From contig CAJSYZ010000001.1 of the NCBI GenBank assembly GCA_910574455.1, positions 721,961-785,960 of the forward strand: a stretch of 64,000 nt of DNA, given 5' to 3'. Source of the stretch: Trichaptum fuscoviolaceum. Taxonomy: Eukaryota; Basidiomycota; Agaricomycetes; Hymenochaetales; Trichaptaceae. The notes under the pieces were generated by a model. It was not told the origin of the DNA, did no database searches, and saw only the letters and a list, made by a program, of their open reading frames with translations. Shown here one piece after another: positions 1-9,125 of the stretch; position 1 is the first letter of the stretch; every line of letters begins with the position of its first letter. A program made the translations under genes and the position numbers.

Positions 1-188
1 AGTACCAGTGCTAACGAAAATGCGACAGTCTTTCCGCTGCCCGTGCCTACGACAAGCACAACATCCCGACCCTTCAAAATAGCTTCGGCTGTGTCTATTT
101 GCCAGTCGAAAGGCTCGATTCCAAATGTCTGTTGACCAAGTGACCTCAGCGCATCCCTATCAACTCTTACGTGCTCATTGAGCCTCAT
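1..188 (-). CDS. RecQ-like DEAD-box helicase, N-terminal part only
   Basis: The first 62 codons of a helicase that runs off the left edge of the window. The start ATG (complement of 186-188) is followed by a Q-motif-like stretch (FDWQIDTAEAILKGRDVV) and then a Walker A loop, VVGTGSGKT. This layout is typical of superfamily 2 helicases; the RecQ-like form, with the Q motif close to the N-terminus, occurs in many copies in agaricomycete genomes. Family membership rests on this short segment, so a different DEAD-box helicase is possible. No stop or frameshift is seen in the visible part. The lack of any N-terminal extension suggests either a compact protein or an incomplete multicopy paralogue. 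Confidence 0.7.
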   Translation of the reverse strand, partial: MRLNEHVRVDRDALRSLGQQTFGIEPFDWQIDTAEAILKGRDVVLVVGTGSGKTVAFSLALV

Positions 189-851
189 AGTAGATCGAGA
201 GTAAAGATATAGCATAAAATCTGCATGTATTCGCTATCTGATTCTAATACAAGTTGAATTTCAAAAAAAAAATAGAGTGACCGGGACTCGGGAAGATACC
301 GGCAATCTACGAAAGCCGGGAGAAACTGCCAAGCTTATTAATCAGGCACACTGTGACCTATAGGTCACAATGAGGTGACTGGCCTCCCTCTGATTGAGTA
401 CTACCAGTTGCTTCATTTATCCAACCTCCCAACCTCAAAAGATAAATTGCGACTGGCTACGAGTCTAGCAGATTCCAGCCTACACAGCGTAATATAACCA
501 GTGTTAACTTAATATAGTAATATATGGGTGGTGCAAGGGTCCTGGGAAGATTCCAGCACCCTTACAAGGTCCTGTAATCATTACAGGACGTTACAAGTGC
601 GTCGGCCTTCTGCCGGCCCCCATGTAACCGGTATATACTACTATAATGTTAGTCTGGCGACGTCATATAACGTGGCTAAATATCGTTGCACTTGTCTATA
701 TATCTGTTGGCCTCCCTATATGCTGTACACAACCGCTACATATTAAGATAAGACCCTCGGAACCCTGAGCCTGCCCTAAAGGCAGTTACGCAAATTTAAA
801 AATGACGCCCCGAGGGGCCTGCAATGCGCAGGCAAAACCCGAGACCACCTC
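189..851. other. AT-rich intergenic region with two small palindromes
   Basis: No gene recognised. It contains a perfect 18-bp palindrome at 352-369 (TGTGACCTATAGGTCACA) and an 8-bp-stem hairpin at 570-588 (TCCTGTAA, 3-nt loop, TTACAGGA). The stretch 530-760, with TATA-like words, could be remnant transposon or LTR sequence, but no partner copy is present to test this. The short reading frames here show no codon signal. Confidence 0.5.
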
Positions 852-958
852 CATCAGGAAAACTACTTTCTGCTGAAAGTGACTTAAGCGTCACTTAAAG
901 GTCCTGAGAGACTGAAGTCTTAAACAAGGCAAGCTTCACTTATTCATGCATGTCCTCC
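852..958 (+). repeat. Terminus of a Plavaka-type element, related to the left end at 38484
   Basis: These 107 bp, starting CATCAGGAAAACTACTTTC, align without gaps to 38484-38590, differing at about 6 positions, mostly C/T. The latter is the left end of the large Plavaka-type transposon. A related element therefore began at 852. It is interrupted at 958 by the 4.28-kb element described next; the sequence after 5250 continues with subterminal words (ctgaaatcagtg, cttaaatcagtg) like those at 38.6 kb. No matching right end was found nearby, so this copy is truncated or decayed. Confidence 0.8.
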
Positions 959-1130
959 ACCTGGGCAACCCTAGGAATCAAGCACAAGTGCTCGTGCAAC
1001 ACCGCGTCGTGGGCGAGCACATGTGCTTGAGGAGTGGCCGTGCGCAAGTGTTTGAAGACCTGTGTGAATATCTCTAGACCTTGTGAGGATCTCGAGCTAT
1101 TCACACAGGTAAGGGTCCAGGGTCCTAGGG
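959..1130 (+). repeat. Left terminal inverted repeat of the Pack-type element
   Basis: Begins ACCTGGGCAACCCTAGGAAT and pairs with the complement of 5070-5242, which begins CACCAGTGCAACCCGAGGAA. The arm holds two nested palindromes, giving foldback potential. Confidence 0.8.
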
Positions 1131-2069
1131 TCACCGGTAACAGTGTCTTACCGGTGATCCGATTCCCCGTTCCTCCTCACGCGCGCGTCGCTCTATCCCG
1201 CCCGCTGTCCCGCCCCTCTGAGTGCCGCCATCGCATATCTTGCTGCGCAGGCCTTCAGATAATATAAATTTGGTACCTACGGACTCCTTTTTTCTTGTTC
1301 TATCATTATGTACCCTTAGATATAGCATTATAATATAATATCTTTTAGCTTTTCACTCTGAATTATAATTGAGGCACACCATTAATTCTGACTTAAAGCA
1401 AAGAGTTCTATTAAGTTGTCAACAGTACCAGCTAATAATCTTATAGAAATGCGGTCCAGGCTTGAGTATCAATATATTTAAATTTAAATACAATTAGAAA
1501 AACGCACGCGCCCGCAGGTCCGGTTGCGGGCGGTGGGGAGGCGTTGCACGTGTGCGCGCGCACGGCGGGTGATAGCACACCCGTCCACCACCTGGCTCGC
1601 GGGTGCGACTATGGCTTCGGTTGCCTTGTTGAAGTGGCACGGACGCACTAGTCTGTTTTGCTAGAAAACACCTGTTGTTCGCACTTTGTAGCACACACAT
1701 AAATCGCCATCCATATCGGGGTTATAAGGATGTGTGCAATGGTGCACTCGAAGTGCGCAGAAGGAAGGCGGAGGGGTGGGTGTGTAATGATGGAGCCCAG
1801 AAAGGGATGCAAGAGCTCGTAAGCGTCTATCACGCACAGCTCATTGGTTTATGGCGCACCTACGAAGAAAAGCAGGCCTGTCAGTCTTGTCTTTTATGAT
1901 TACAAGCCAAATGGAATGAAGACGTACTTGGGTTGCTGCTGCGAGAATGCCAGCGCCATTCTTGTTTCACTCAAATGCGCCTTAATCACTTCACCACGCC
2001 CTTTACCCAGCCTCCCTCCACCAACTGTATGTCCTGAAGTGGATGTCCCGAGTGCTTCCAGATAGTGCA

Positions 2070-2290
2070 TTGCCCACGCCAAAGTAGAGCTTCTGCATGA
2101 TGGAGTTTGCGTCGCTCTTGAGCACCTTTGGCGTCTTCTCATCATCGATGCTTCCTGTGAGGCATCAAGCCATGACATTGCCTTGTTAGCGACAGCCTCT
2201 AGCTTGGTCTTGTCATTAGGCTTGGATTTGTCCTTGAGCTTCTCGTTGTTCAGAGAGTTCCGAAGGTCGTAGGAGTAACGGCCTTGAAAG
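2070..2290 (-). pseudogene. Hsp70 C-terminal fragment captured in the transposon
   Basis: The minus-strand reading gives SYDLRNSLNNEKLKD, then KAMSWLDASQEAS, both signature stretches of the Hsp70 C-terminal substrate-binding/lid region. After a frame change near 2155 it continues as LKSDANSIMQKLYFG, matching the usual lid ending. Only about 70 codons are recognisable and there is no ATPase domain. It lies wholly inside the 959-5242 element, so it is best read as a captured and decaying exon rather than a chaperone gene. Confidence 0.75.
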
Positions 2291-3398
2291 CTGCGCTTGC
2301 GAGTGTGACTGTATGGCTTGCGCAGTGAAGAGGCTGCCAAAGCAAAAACGAGACGACGCCGCTGTAGCACGCCACTGTGCCGTCGTTACGCGCCATTGTG
2401 CCGTCTTGTGCACTGTCCGTAGTCCGAGCTTGAAGAACAGTGAAGAAAGTAAGGAAGACGACGACATTCGTGATGCGTGCAGATTGCGCGCCACGACCCT
2501 GAGAATCGCGTGAAATTACTACATATGGTATGTCTCTGAAGTTTTAACAGCTTCAAACATATGAACAACATACTCATTTAATTTTATGTAGACGAATAGA
2601 GCTCAGGCACAGTGCTTGATTAAATATTAAATATGCTAATATATGTACTAGAAAAACACGGAGGTTACAGGATGAGCTGCAAAGGGTGCAGATCATAACT
2701 ACAATAGAAATGCAAGATTCATGCATATTTGCTCAGGTTCTTTGAATTGTCCCATATTCTACGGTTAATATAACACCTCTGTAATTTACTGTAGTATTTA
2801 AAACGTACTATATTAGCTTCTGTAAAATCATGGGATGTCATTGAGCACTATACGAAGATGGAAAAATGAAACAGTCTCGAAAAATGGCCATTTTGTGCAC
2901 TTTTGGGTCAATTCTCAACATTTGCAGCTAATTTCACTATATTAAAGACAAATAAAAAATACAGCTATCATACATAGCTACAATAGGGCGCGTCAAAAAA
3001 CAAATATAGGTGTTAGATTTTGAGTTATGAAGAAAGTAGTTGTGAAGTACACAAATGTGTCCAAGAGTCGAACACATGTGTACAAGTTTCACTCGAAGTG
3101 ACGCATTCCAAGCATCACTTCCGAGTTCGACTACTTCCACTTCATCTATTGACATAATTCTTTCTCTAGCTTTGACATAATGTAAATTAGTTCTATTGTG
3201 CAAAAATTAGAAGTCTCAGTGCCACTCAATAATATACAGATGAGTAATTACTGCCAGAACAGCACTTTTTGGCTTTGTTATGCTAATTACCCCATGATAG
3301 AAGATGCTATTACTATTAAAATAAATATGATAATTTACTATTAGATGCAAGTAAACTGGTAGAGCACCGTGCCTGACATAGTTTTGTTTTGATGATTT

Positions 3399-3529
3399 AA
3401 ACTGAAGAGAAAAGAATGTCCGGCAATGCCTCGGACAAATGCTCCGGGAATCGCCGGACACACTTTTGAGGACACGGACGATGTCGAAGGACACCTTCGA
3501 CATCGTCCGTAAATTATATCCTTCAGTTT
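3399..3529. repeat. Nested hairpin with a perfect 35-bp palindrome
   Basis: Outer arms AAACTGAAG (3399-3407) and CTTCAGTTT (3521-3529) enclose a hairpin TGTCCGGC/GCCGGACA (3417-3424, 3453-3460) and a 16-bp perfect stem at 3475-3490 paired with 3494-3509 around a 3-nt ACA loop. This may be a small MITE-like insertion or a foldback of the larger element. Confidence 0.6.
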
Positions 3530-3710
3530 TAGCACACAGATCTTACTTGTATCAAATGTATATATATTTAAGCTCTTATTTAACTAATATTAAATACATT
3601 CAAAGAAAAAGAAAAGGAGAGGATAAGCAAACAAGGATTAACCTTTGCGAAGCGCCAATCATGAAGATTTTGCGCAGTCGCAAAGGTGTTCCCTCACAAC
3701 CGCAGTTCTA

Positions 3711-4028
3711 TCATCGCATTACCAGTGCACTTATACCTTCATAATTGGTTGATATCTCATTGGCAAATCTGAAAGGCAAATCAGTATATTAGAATGCATT
3801 TGGTAGAACGGATTCATGTGACTCACCTTTGACCAAAGTTCGTTCTCCCTCTAAACTGCATCTGTTCTCTAGCCTGAATCATCCTGTCTCGCTGTGCCTC
3901 AACGCGCCCCTGTGCATCCCATGCCAAGCCGTTCTTCTCGCGCCGCTTCCCGTTCTCGTAATGTAATTTTGCGTGAAGCTTGCGTTGTCCTCTGACGTGT
4001 ACGGCCCTTGGAACACATCAAGGCTGAT
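3711..4028 (-). pseudogene. Es2/DGCR14-like (ESS-2) fragment captured in the transposon
   Basis: In minus orientation one frame reads SLDVFQGPYTSEDNASFTQ. After a frameshift near 3965 it reads ENGKRREKNGLAWDAQ and then RDRMIQAREQM. The TSEDNASF motif followed by a basic segment and an A-W-acidic segment is the conserved core of nuclear Es2 (DGCR14) proteins, which associate with spliceosomes. A canonical intron (3769-3826, GTGAGT to CAG) is retained and the last exon ends at a TGA at 3711. Retaining an intron indicates capture from genomic DNA rather than through an mRNA copy. The last ~25 codons no longer resemble Es2. Confidence 0.6.
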
Positions 4029-4218
4029 GTTCGGGACATACCACACACACATCTAGGGCCTCTCGTCGCTAGGACGAGCGGTGGGGTGACGAGGTGCATC
4101 TGAATGACCTGCAGCCCACGGGCACTATGAGGGTGACTGCTGTGGCTGGTATCTCATACTAGCTGGTGTTTCAATCGCTTGGAAGAGCCTAACAGCAGAG
4201 TATCAAGGTAGTTGTTGG

Positions 4219-4554
4219 TTGCGTGAATACATGCCCACCTTTGCCATCTTTGTCCGAGCTATCCTTATCGCCTTCGCCTTCCACGATGGGCTTGCCCAGT
4301 TGGTCGTTCTCCTCATCGTCGAGGTCACCTTGCTTGGTGCGACAGCGGTTCTACGACCACACGAGACACGTGGCTGCAATGTGTACGCTACAACACTGGC
4401 TATCGTGCGCGTCATCGTCGCCACTGCATTCTTCACATTTGTCGAGCTTTTCCAGGTGAAGGCAATCCCGCGCGTGGCCATTGACCTAGTTTATCACTGT
4501 CATTCTGTCTCTCACCGTCGTCCTGGCCTTCTTCAACATGATTGCGAACTTCTG
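4219..4554 (+). pseudogene. Fungal TRP-like membrane protein, C-terminal fragment
   Basis: The translation is hydrophobic: FVRAILIAFAFHDGLAQLVV, then ATAVLRPHETRGCNVYAT, LAIVRVIVATAFFTFVELF and VKAIPRVAIDLV. After a 1-nt frame change near 4490 it continues VILSLTVVLAFFNMIAN. The order of helices and the VKPIPRV-like loop match the final transmembrane helices of fungal TRP-like ion channel proteins (Pfam TRP). The N-terminal domain and first helices are absent. It lies inside the Pack-type element on the opposite strand to the Hsp70 and Es2 pieces. Confidence 0.6.
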
Positions 4555-4829
4555 ACATACCAGGGAAGGAAGGATATTGCTTGCAATAATGTGTGACAGA
4601 GCTTCTGCACGATTGTTGACCATGTTTGTTGAATGGCGGCGGGGGCGATTCTCGCTGTCGGCACTGAAATTGTTGCAATTTCCGCCCTCGGATTTGGGAG
4701 AGCGGAGGAGCGACGGGAGCTCAATGCGTCTTGTGTATCATTGGTGTTGTAGCAATGAAGATGAGGGCGAAGGTTCACGTTGCACCTATGAGTTGTGCAA
4801 GAGATTTAGTTCCATTCCACAGTGTAAGA

Positions 4830-5056
4830 ATCTGTGTTACGCACCTATCACATTTACGGCCTTCCTACACCTCTGCCGCAAGAGTAATAATCCTCCAGCA
4901 AGTAGAGCAGCGGCGAGATGGGAAAAAATAGAGAGTGAAGAGGAAGGGGACAACGCTGTGGTCGTGAAAGGGGGAGAAAAGGACAAGGACGGACGACGCG
5001 CGCCACCGCCTAGGGAACGGGGGGCGGGCTCGTCCTCCGAGGCCCGGAACACGTGA
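4830..5056 (+). other. Charged exon-like stretch near the right arm of the Pack-type element
   Basis: A plus-strand frame encodes a strongly charged, low-complexity tail (ASRAAARWEKIESEEEGDN, then KGGEKDKDGRRAPPPRERG). It looks like coding sequence from an acidic/basic protein tail and could be a fourth captured piece, but the parent gene is not recognised and the composition alone could arise by chance. Confidence 0.3.
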
Positions 5057-5069
5057 GCCGGAGGACCCT

Positions 5070-5242
5070 GTCAAGGGTCCCACACCCTTACCTGTTTGAA
5101 TATCTCGAGATCCTCAAAAGGTCTAGAGATATTCACACAGGTCTAGAAACACATACGGACAGCCGCTCCTCAAGCACATGTGCTCGCTCACGACGCGGTG
5201 TTGCACAAGCACTTGTGCTTGATTCCTCGGGTTGCACTGGTG
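5070..5242 (-). repeat. Right terminal inverted repeat of the Pack-type element
   Basis: Inverted counterpart of 959-1130, including both internal palindromes. It ends GGGTTGCACTGGTG and is followed by the TGTCCTCC target repeat at 5243-5250. Confidence 0.8.
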
Positions 5243-5439
5243 TGTCCTCCCGGAGCGGCTTACTGAAATCAGTGATGTTGACTTAAATCAGTGCTTCAGT
5301 CAGTCAGTCAATCAGTTAATATAAGTAGATGATAATATTATAAGCAAAAATTAAGTACAATAATAAGTAAACTAAGAACTCGTCGCCCACCTACGAGCGG
5401 GCTCGTCGCCGGCTCCCACCGCCTTTCAGCTTAGGCATC

Positions 5440-7070
5440 GGCGGGCGCGGAGGGGGAGGTCGCACGCTTCGCAGCAACACTGTCCGCTGACGCTGACACT
5501 CGGCATGGGCGGCGTTGGTGCCGGTTCTGTCTTGATTTGTGTACGTGCGAGAGAACCTGGTGCGTGAGGGCAGTCTGGAGGGTAGGCGGGACGAGAGGTT
5601 GGATCCAGGCGTTGGTGTGGGTGCTGCTGTTGGTGTCGGACCTTGAGAGCCAGACCACTGCTGCTGTGTTGTTCGTTGTTGGGCTACACCAGTAGCCTCT
5701 TCCTCGTCTTCCTCAGCCTTACGAGTAGCACTATCAGCAGACGATCGTCAGAAAGTGCGCAGAAGTATACCGAGGAGGCATAAGGATTTTCATCATCATT
5801 GCTATCGTACGCGCCATTCTTCTCGATCTTGCGGACAAGTTTCTTCGTTTGCTTGCCTGCACCTGTTAACTGCTGTTCTGTTTCCTCGTCTTCATCCGAT
5901 TCATCTATATAACCCTCTCGTGTCTTATTTGCTGTACAATATTCACGCTTTAGACGTTCCTGGATAGCAGAAAAGAGAGTTGATCAACTGAATATTGAAA
6001 GAGAAAAAAGAACTGAGCAAACCTCAATCTCCTTGGCCTCTTCGTAACGAGTGTCCTCAACATCCATCTTCTCTTCATCATCCGCAAACTCCCCCTCATA
6101 CTCCATCTCATCCAAGCCGCCCTCGCCTCTGTTTCTTTCTGGTCTCCGGCGGTCATCAACACCCTGTTCATTGTCTTCCTCGAACAGCCCACGCATCCCC
6201 GGGTCTACAGTCTACAGTCTCCTTCCCCCGGGGCCCAGCGAGCTGCCACCAATGTCATATACGAGACTCGCGCCCGTCGTCGCACCGCCCGCGATCGGCG
6301 CAGAGATGCCGTTCGTCGCATACTGCGCGAGCGCATCGACCAGCGGTCCATCTCGCGATTCTTCTCCATCTTTGCCATCAGCTTCTCTGCCTCCTCGAGG
6401 CTCAATGCGATCTGGTACGTCTCCCGACGCTTCTGAACCTTGTACCACCGGTGCACAGGCACGAGCGTGAACACATGGTCCGCTGCGGGCATGAACAGCG
6501 CGTGCGTCTCGCTCTTCGCGGCCTCCTCCGTCCTTCCCACCCACACCTGACTGCCCGTCCTGTCCTCCGCGACCCAGGGATACTGTTCCTCTCGACGCTC
6601 TGCCGGATGTGCTCGGGCACCAGGAACAGAGACTTCTTCTGAAACTTGCGTTTCCGCTCGTCTTTGTCTTTGTCTTTGGCATCCTTTCCTTTCTGCGGGA
6701 TCGCCTCGTTGTGGATCGGCCGCTCCTCTGCATCGACCATGACTATACGTCCATCTGCACCAATGACGGGCTTCTCATCTACCCCTAACACCGGCTACAT
6801 GGGCACCTGCGAGCTGACGCCGCCCACACCCTCACCAGTAGTGTCACGGCGCAGCTCCTTGTGGTTGAGCTTCACGGGTCGCGCCTACGTACTGATGTCG
6901 ACCAGTTTCCGCGAGTTGAACTTCATCACGTCGTATCGCCACCCATGCCTGTCGCAGCTCATCAGCTTGAACTCCTAGTACGGCGCGTCCTCGCCTCTGA
7001 CAGCCGTGAACGTCGAGGCCAAAGACGACCCGGAGCCACCTTGCTCTCAGACTTCGGCTCGAGCTTCACC
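5440..7070 (-). pseudogene. TFIIF alpha subunit (RAP74/Tfg1-like) pseudogene
   Basis: Read on the minus strand from 7070 downwards. N-terminal part: EFKLMSCDRHGWRYDVMKF with HKELRRD; then KKSLFLVPEHIRQS; after a frameshift YPWV and VFTLVPVHRWYKVQKR followed by ALSLEEAEKLMAKME; then EMEYEGEFADDEEKMDVED; then GAYDSNDDENPYASS; and a Ser/Pro/Ala-rich tail. This is the order of the TFIIF-alpha dimerisation domain and acidic middle. At least three in-frame stops (near 6977, 6885 and 6799; two fit TGG to TAG or CAG to TAG) and several frameshifts rule out function. Its 5' end is joined directly to beta'-COP sequence. Confidence 0.8.
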
Positions 7071-7073
7071 AGC

Positions 7074-7405
7074 CTTCACGGTGTGATCAAGACAAGAGGA
7101 GGCGAAGGTGCTGGTGTCCTTGGGGTCGAAGACAAGGTCATAATGTAGTGCGTGTATCCTTCAAATATCTTCAGAGATGATTAGACGAGGTCTGATTCTG
7201 AAGAGGTGGATGTACGCACCCGAATACACTTCCACTGTTCATCCCAGTCCCGTGCTTTGATGGTCATATCATTGCAGCCCGTCAACACAATGCTAAGCAT
7301 AGGATGAGCAACCAGGCATCAAATGTAATCAGGATGGGCCTCGAATGCAGTCACTTTCTCGTGAGTGTTGTAATTGAAGACCCGTAGCTGCCAGTGGAAC
7401 TCGTC
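7074..7405 (-). pseudogene. Beta'-COP (SEC27/COPB2-like) WD40 fragment, dead
   Basis: The minus-strand translation gives QLRVFNYNTHEKVTAFEAHP then DYI-stop-CL, DMTIKARDWDEQWKC and, in another frame, VFDPKDTSTFASSCLDHTVK. These are consecutive WD40 blades of the COPI coat subunit beta'. The stop replaces the expected Arg in DYIRCL (CGA to TGA would explain it). Only about 110 codons remain. The fragment stops within 10 bp of where TFIIF-alpha homology begins, so the two form one chimeric pseudogene block. Confidence 0.75.
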
Positions 7406-7611
7406 GATGTTTTCACGGACTTAGCGATTTGAGGCTTGAGGCACAATGATGCTGCGGAGTTTGAATTACCAACAAGACCGTCACGCGTCGCGTTCAACGA
7501 GCTCTCCTCCCTCCCTTCTCTCTCTCTTTCCCCTTCGTCGTTGTCCATCCATCCCCTCCTCCGTCCATCCATCCCCAGGATGGCCTTCAAATATATGCAT
7601 TTCTGCTGTTG

Positions 7612-8462
7612 ATGGTATGTGATTGTATTATACTCATATTGATCTTCTTTTTTTTTGATGATTTACTACTGTGCCACCTGAGTGTGACTGTATGCTTACT
7701 ACTACGTTACACCTGCCAGTGTGGCACGGTGGCAGTGTCACGCGGGAATACGGACGCTGCAAAGCTCGCCCGCGAGGCGCCTTGCAAACGACTCGACGAC
7801 TACAGGCTCGAAGCCGTCCTCGGGAAAGGCAGACTCAGCCGCGTCTACCAAGCTGTGGACATCTCCCACCGCGAATACGGCAAGAAGGTCGCGATCAAGC
7901 AGATTCCACGTGCGAATGTCGACCGAGACAGTCGGGACATGTTCACAGAGAAGATCCTTTCTGACCTGGCTTTGCTTAACTCACCCTGTTTTACCCCTCT
8001 TATAGACCCGCAAAACTTTATCATCATCCAGGGCTTGGCCACCGGCGGTTCTTTGCGAGGTGCGATGAGCAACGCGAAGAAGCTGGTTCGCATGCATGAA
8101 ATTAAGTTCATCATGGCGCAACTTGTACGTCTCCGCTTCCTTTCCCCCAAGTTGTGTCTCATATTCTTCGTAGTGCTATGCCGTGGGCACCTTGCACGAC
8201 CAGGCCATCGTCCATCGCGACCTTATGCCCGACAACGTCTTCATGGATGAGCACGGTCGGCTCGTCATTGGGGACTTCGGCCTTGCACACGTTTTCAAAG
8301 GACATGCGGTAAGCAATGACGAGGTACTAACTTACGATGACAATTGGCACAGGACTAAGGGCAAGTGAGGCGCAACGGGCAGCATGGCACCAGAGATGCT
8401 CCGCGGCGACAATTACTCGTACAAGGCTGACAGTTTCTCCGTTGGCGTCATGTTCTATGAGC
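7612..8462 (+). pseudogene. Protein kinase gene, 5' part, interrupted by the KDZ element
   Basis: Kinase landmarks in order: glycine loop LGKGRLSRVYQA, VAIKQI (ATP-binding Lys), [13 protein letters not shown], then MAPEML and ADSFSVGVMFYE. Introns at 8125-8173 and about 8309-8352. In the activation segment a TGA (8366-8368) stands where kinases usually have the Cys of CGTPxYMAPE; in every splice variant I tried, a stop intervenes. The coding frame is cut after FYE at 8462, where the KDZ element begins, and resumes at 22412. The upstream start is uncertain: ATG 7612 begins a hydrophobic stretch that may really be intronic. The gene is broken both by the stop and by the insertion; the kinase subfamily is not assigned. 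Confidence 0.75.
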
Positions 8463-8550
8463 AGGCACCTCATTTCATACGATGCAACGGATCTTGTCAG
8501 GACAGCACATCGGATAAATTGCCATATAAGGAAATGTATTATGTCATGTA
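8463..8550 (+). repeat. Left inverted end of the KDZ element
   Basis: Pairs with the complement of about 22290-22403. The shared core runs ATACGATGCAACGGATCTTG, then CAGGAC, CACATCGGATA and CCATATAA. The outermost ~18 bp are less similar (AGGCACCTCATTTC versus GCGATCACCACATACC). Confidence 0.85.
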
Positions 8551-8909
8551 TTGTAGGGTACAGGAACGTATTTACAATCATAGCAATGAGTGTTAAAATA
8601 GCGGCGGAACAATTAGCAAGTGATAAGAAGAGACAATTGATGAAGACAAAGCAGGAGAAATAGACAGTTAAAAATAAGTCAATGGATCGATGTTAAAATG
8701 ACACATAAGGAAAAGAAGGTTGATTAGAGTAAAGTCTTCGAGAAGACACGGAGGACTAACGTGTTATCGGAGTGACGTCAATCCATTAGGCATTCAGCTA
8801 CAAGTAGATCATTAACCAAATAGCTTATAAAGTGGGCAAGAGACGTACTAGATTATAAGATAGGCATAGACAAAGTCTTGGACTCGATGACCGTATTAGA
8901 TTGATTACC

Positions 8910-9109
8910 ATCCGATGCCTCCTTGAATCCGATGCACGACTTTCATCGGATTCAAAGAGTTGAATCCGATGCCCAACTTCAATCCGATGCTCGAGTCGAA
9001 TCCGATGTTTGAGTTGAATCCGATGCTCGATTTGAATCGGATGCTCGAATTGAATCGGATGCTCTGATATGATCCGACGCAAGTCGAGCATCCGATGCAA
9101 GTCGAGCAT
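8910..9109. repeat. Subterminal array of ~18-bp units in the KDZ element
   Basis: About twelve copies of GAATCCGATGC or its complement GCATCGGATTC, spaced roughly 18 bp, in mixed orientation and separated by variable tCGA/GTTG linkers. It lies between the left end and the transposase 3' end. Such arrays in other DNA transposons bind transposase; that role is inferred here. Peptide-like repeats in the overlapping frame are a by-product. Confidence 0.8.
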
Positions 9110-9125
9110 ATATATCCTTACATAT

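Larger units (their letters stand above)
959..5242. mobile_element. 4.28-kb Pack-type TIR transposon, hAT-like, non-autonomous
   Basis: Seen directly: inverted ends of about 170 bp (959-~1130 and ~5070-5242, roughly 85% identical) and an 8-bp direct repeat TGTCCTCC at 951-958 and 5243-5250. The homologous unoccupied sequence at 38583-38590 contains TGTCCTCC once, which supports it as the target duplication. Each arm contains two further palindromes (CAAGCACAAGTGCT with AGCACATGTGCTTG; CCTGTGTGAATA with TATTCACACAGG). An 8-bp duplication is characteristic of hAT elements, but the termini are not a clean hAT consensus, so the superfamily is inferred. No transposase was found. The interior instead holds pieces of several unrelated host genes, listed separately. 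Confidence 0.8.

Noticed and set aside
520..790. Solo LTR
   Set aside because: TATA-like words and small hairpins only; no TG...CA borders, target duplication or second copy found.
4203..4481. Minus-strand frame opposite the TRP-like fragment
   Set aside because: The plus strand gives the hydrophobic helix pattern and family motifs; the minus frame is its shadow.
8910..9109. CRISPR-like repeat array
   Set aside because: Units are ~11 bp with short variable linkers in both orientations in a eukaryotic transposon; no spacers of uniform length and no cas genes.
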